Below are positions 62,663-64,000 of a stretch of DNA of 64,000 nt, in pieces. The stretch lies in assembly GCA_017625095.1 (NCBI GenBank), contig JAGALQ010000024.1, positions 124,001 through 188,000 on the forward strand, in the 5' to 3' direction. The first letter of the stretch is position 1, and every line of letters starts with the position of its first letter. The DNA comes from Clostridia bacterium (lineage in GTDB: Bacteria > Bacillota > Clostridia > Oscillospirales > Acutalibacteraceae). Below the pieces are notes generated by a model. The model was not told the DNA's origin, did no database searches, and saw only the letters and a list, made by a program, of their open reading frames with translations. A program made the translations under genes and the position numbers.

Positions 62663-63411
62663 GATTTATTTTCCTCCTTGAGATTATTCTCTTCATTTTT
62701 TTCAATGCTATTCGGATTCTTCGTCGTTTTCACTGAAGTTTTATTCTGAACAGGCACTGAATTTTTATTCTTAAGCAGTTTGAAAACCACTTTAAATAAC
62801 AACTTGAAAGCAAGAACTATAACAGCATTAGTAATGAATATCGGACGGAATGACATTACCACTCTGAAAACCGCTGTTTTATCTGCTTGCATAAAATTAG
62901 GCTGAATATCACAGCAATAGTCTTTGACTTTGCAGGTGCTCGTTATCAGACCCATTGCAGGGAAAACATAAGAACATGTTTTTCCGTAAAGTATTGCGGT
63001 TTCGGCAGAATCACCTGCACCAACAGTGAGATAAAGCTTAAGCTCGTGAAAAACAAAATGTCTGAATATTGAACCGAACATACCGTTTATTGCCGAAACG
63101 GTATCTCTGAGAAGTTGCATAACACCCGAAAAGCCTTGATTTTTATAAAAAGAAACCAGTATGTTGTCCTTCTTCTGTTTTTCCTGCTTGTTATCTTCTT
63201 CAGGCTTTTCTTTCTTGGGTTTCTCTTTCTTTTCTTTTTTGGGCTTTTCTTCCTTTTCCTCATCACTACCGGGAAGTATCTGTTTTTTGATAAAAAGCCA
63301 TTTTACGTCAACATTGAACTGTTCGTTATATGTAAGCGAAACTGTAAATTTGATTGAGAACAATATGACTATCAGTGCTATAATAGCAAGAATTATCCAA
63401 AGTGCAATCAA
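62659..63411 (-). CDS. DUF2953 (YtfI-like) membrane protein
   Basis: 250 residues from TTG 63411, with GAGGTG six bases upstream; a GTG at 63420 is the alternative. N-terminal transmembrane helix (WIILAIIALIVILFSIKF), then a Lys/Glu-rich charged linker (about 45-85), a middle DUF2953 segment (VGAGDSAETAILYGKTC, the family's glycine-rich motif, and VKDYCCDIQPNF), and a second hydrophobic helix (about 185-205). Forms a conserved pair with ytfJ. Function unknown; sporulation-related by association. Confidence 0.85.
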   Translation of the reverse strand: MIALWIILAIIALIVILFSIKFTVSLTYNEQFNVDVKWLFIKKQILPGSDEEKEEKPKKEKKEKPKKEKPEEDNKQEKQKKDNILVSFYKNQGFSGVMQLLRDTVSAINGMFGSIFRHFVFHELKLYLTVGAGDSAETAILYGKTCSYVFPAMGLITSTCKVKDYCCDIQPNFMQADKTAVFRVVMSFRPIFITNAVIVLAFKLLFKVVFKLLKNKNSVPVQNKTSVKTTKNPNSIEKNEENNLKEENKS

Positions 63412-63446
63412 ATCAGTCACCTCAATTCATAATAGTAAAATCTTAA

Positions 63447-64000
63447 TTACTGAAAGTCTTCGTTAAAAACATCGTCATCAGCTTCGTTAACAAGGTTATC
63501 ATCAGCTGAATTCTGACTATCATCGGAAAGAACCAATGTTTCCGTGCTTTTATTCTGATTATTCGCTTCACCGGATTCAAGAGCTTTTTTAAGATCGTCC
63601 TCATTCTTTTCGGGAAGCGGAGGAAGCTCACTGAGATCCGAAACACAGAAGCACCTTAAGAAATCAGATGTAGTGCCGTAAATCAACGGTCTGCCGGGAA
63701 GTTCAAGTCTGCCCATTTCCGCGATTAGACCGCGCTGACAAAGCGTAGAAATAACACCGGAACAGTCAACACCTCTGACCTGTTCGATAAAAGATTTAGT
63801 AACAGGCTGATTATAAGCAATAACCGCAAGGACTTCAAATGCCGCAGCAGAAAGCGGTGTATTACGTTTCAGATCAAGTATTTCGCGGATGAGCGGAGCA
63901 AACTCCTGACGTGAACACATCTGAGCTTTATCGCCGAGCTTCATAACGCAAAGTCCGCTGCCGGATTCATCGAGTTTATTTGCAATATTTAAAACAATAT
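63447..64000 (-). CDS. scpB: Segregation and condensation protein B, ScpB (5' end outside window)
   Basis: The frame is open through the right edge, so the N-terminal winged-helix start is missing. Visible: SGSGLCVMKLGDKAQMC, LSAAAFEVLAVIAYNQPVTKSFIEQVRGVDCSGVI (second winged helix, in pieces LAVIAYNQPVTK and IEQVRGVDCSGVI) and RPLIYGTTSDFLRCF, the ScpB signature. A long acidic, Asn/Asp-rich tail (about the last 65 residues) extends beyond the usual domain. ScpB joins ScpA and SMC in chromosome condensation. Followed 35 bases later by the DUF2953 gene. Confidence 0.93.
   Translation of the reverse strand, partial: IVLNIANKLDESGSGLCVMKLGDKAQMCSRQEFAPLIREILDLKRNTPLSAAAFEVLAVIAYNQPVTKSFIEQVRGVDCSGVISTLCQRGLIAEMGRLELPGRPLIYGTTSDFLRCFCVSDLSELPPLPEKNEDDLKKALESGEANNQNKSTETLVLSDDSQNSADDNLVNEADDDVFNEDFQ

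Overview
The window reads as chromosome of a low-GC, endospore-forming, anaerobic member of the Clostridia. The family Oscillospiraceae/Ruminococcaceae, probably from a gut or similarly glycan-rich habitat, is an inference from gene content. The anchors are sporulation and germination genes (spoVM, ytfJ/gerW, a GerA-type receptor subunit, a SpoIID-domain protein), anaerobic oxygen-defence genes (a PerR-type regulator with reverse rubrerythrin, plus rubredoxin), a ferredoxin/NAD(P) transhydrogenase-like complex, and many intracellular glycoside hydrolases with GPH-type sugar symporters. No insertion sequence, prophage, CRISPR array or rRNA operon was seen. Two tRNA genes are present.

Layout. 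1-5980: a plus-strand operon of two tandem neutral-ceramidase-family proteins, a GlcNAc-type kinase, an SIS phosphosugar protein and a GH84 hexosaminidase. 6030-7150: perR-reverse rubrerythrin operon behind an exact 7-1-7 palindrome. 7185-11680: PepSY lipoprotein, GH30 hydrolase and a GPH symporter with a long C-terminal tail. 11688-14761: two nitroreductases, a HAD phosphatase, a small rubredoxin and a ChbG-type deacetylase. 14926-20591: tRNA-Leu, then a lactose-type set (GPH symporter, HAD phosphatase, GH2 beta-galactosidase). 20751-24641: polyamine ABC operon potA-potB-potCD with a permease/binding-protein fusion. 24877-27861: second ChbG deacetylase, tRNA-Ala, an MltG-like lipoprotein and an acidic lipoprotein. 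27865-32031: MacA/MacB-like export pair without an ATPase, then purD.

32217-35720 is a spore-type module (beta-sandwich protein, SpoIID plus three peptidoglycan-binding repeats, orphan GerA subunit). 35799-39902 holds a GH27 alpha-galactosidase with an inserted domain, a membrane-anchored metallophosphoesterase and an inositol-monophosphatase-family protein. 39908-44804 encodes a three-subunit flavin/iron-sulfur complex (NuoE-like, NuoF-like, ferredoxin-GltD fusion) best matched to an Stn-type electron-bifurcating transhydrogenase. 44966-46806 holds another GPH symporter and an ArsC-like protein.

46854-60280 is the conserved Firmicutes housekeeping block read on the minus strand: yicC, remA, gmk, rpoZ, priA, def, fmt, zinc peptidase, rsmB, rlmN, prpC, prkC, rsgA, spoVM. 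The 27-residue spoVM is easily missed. It is preceded in transcription order by the scpB, DUF2953, ytfJ, D-Ala-D-Ala carboxypeptidase, rluB group (60273-64000), whose first gene runs off the right edge.

How it fits together: several small loci import oligosaccharides by cation symport and cleave them in the cytoplasm (GH84, GH30, GH2, GH27), with kinase, deacetylase and HAD phosphatases nearby. Redox genes balance NADH, NADPH and ferredoxin pools and remove peroxide. The right half carries translation, replication restart, cell-wall signalling and sporulation functions.
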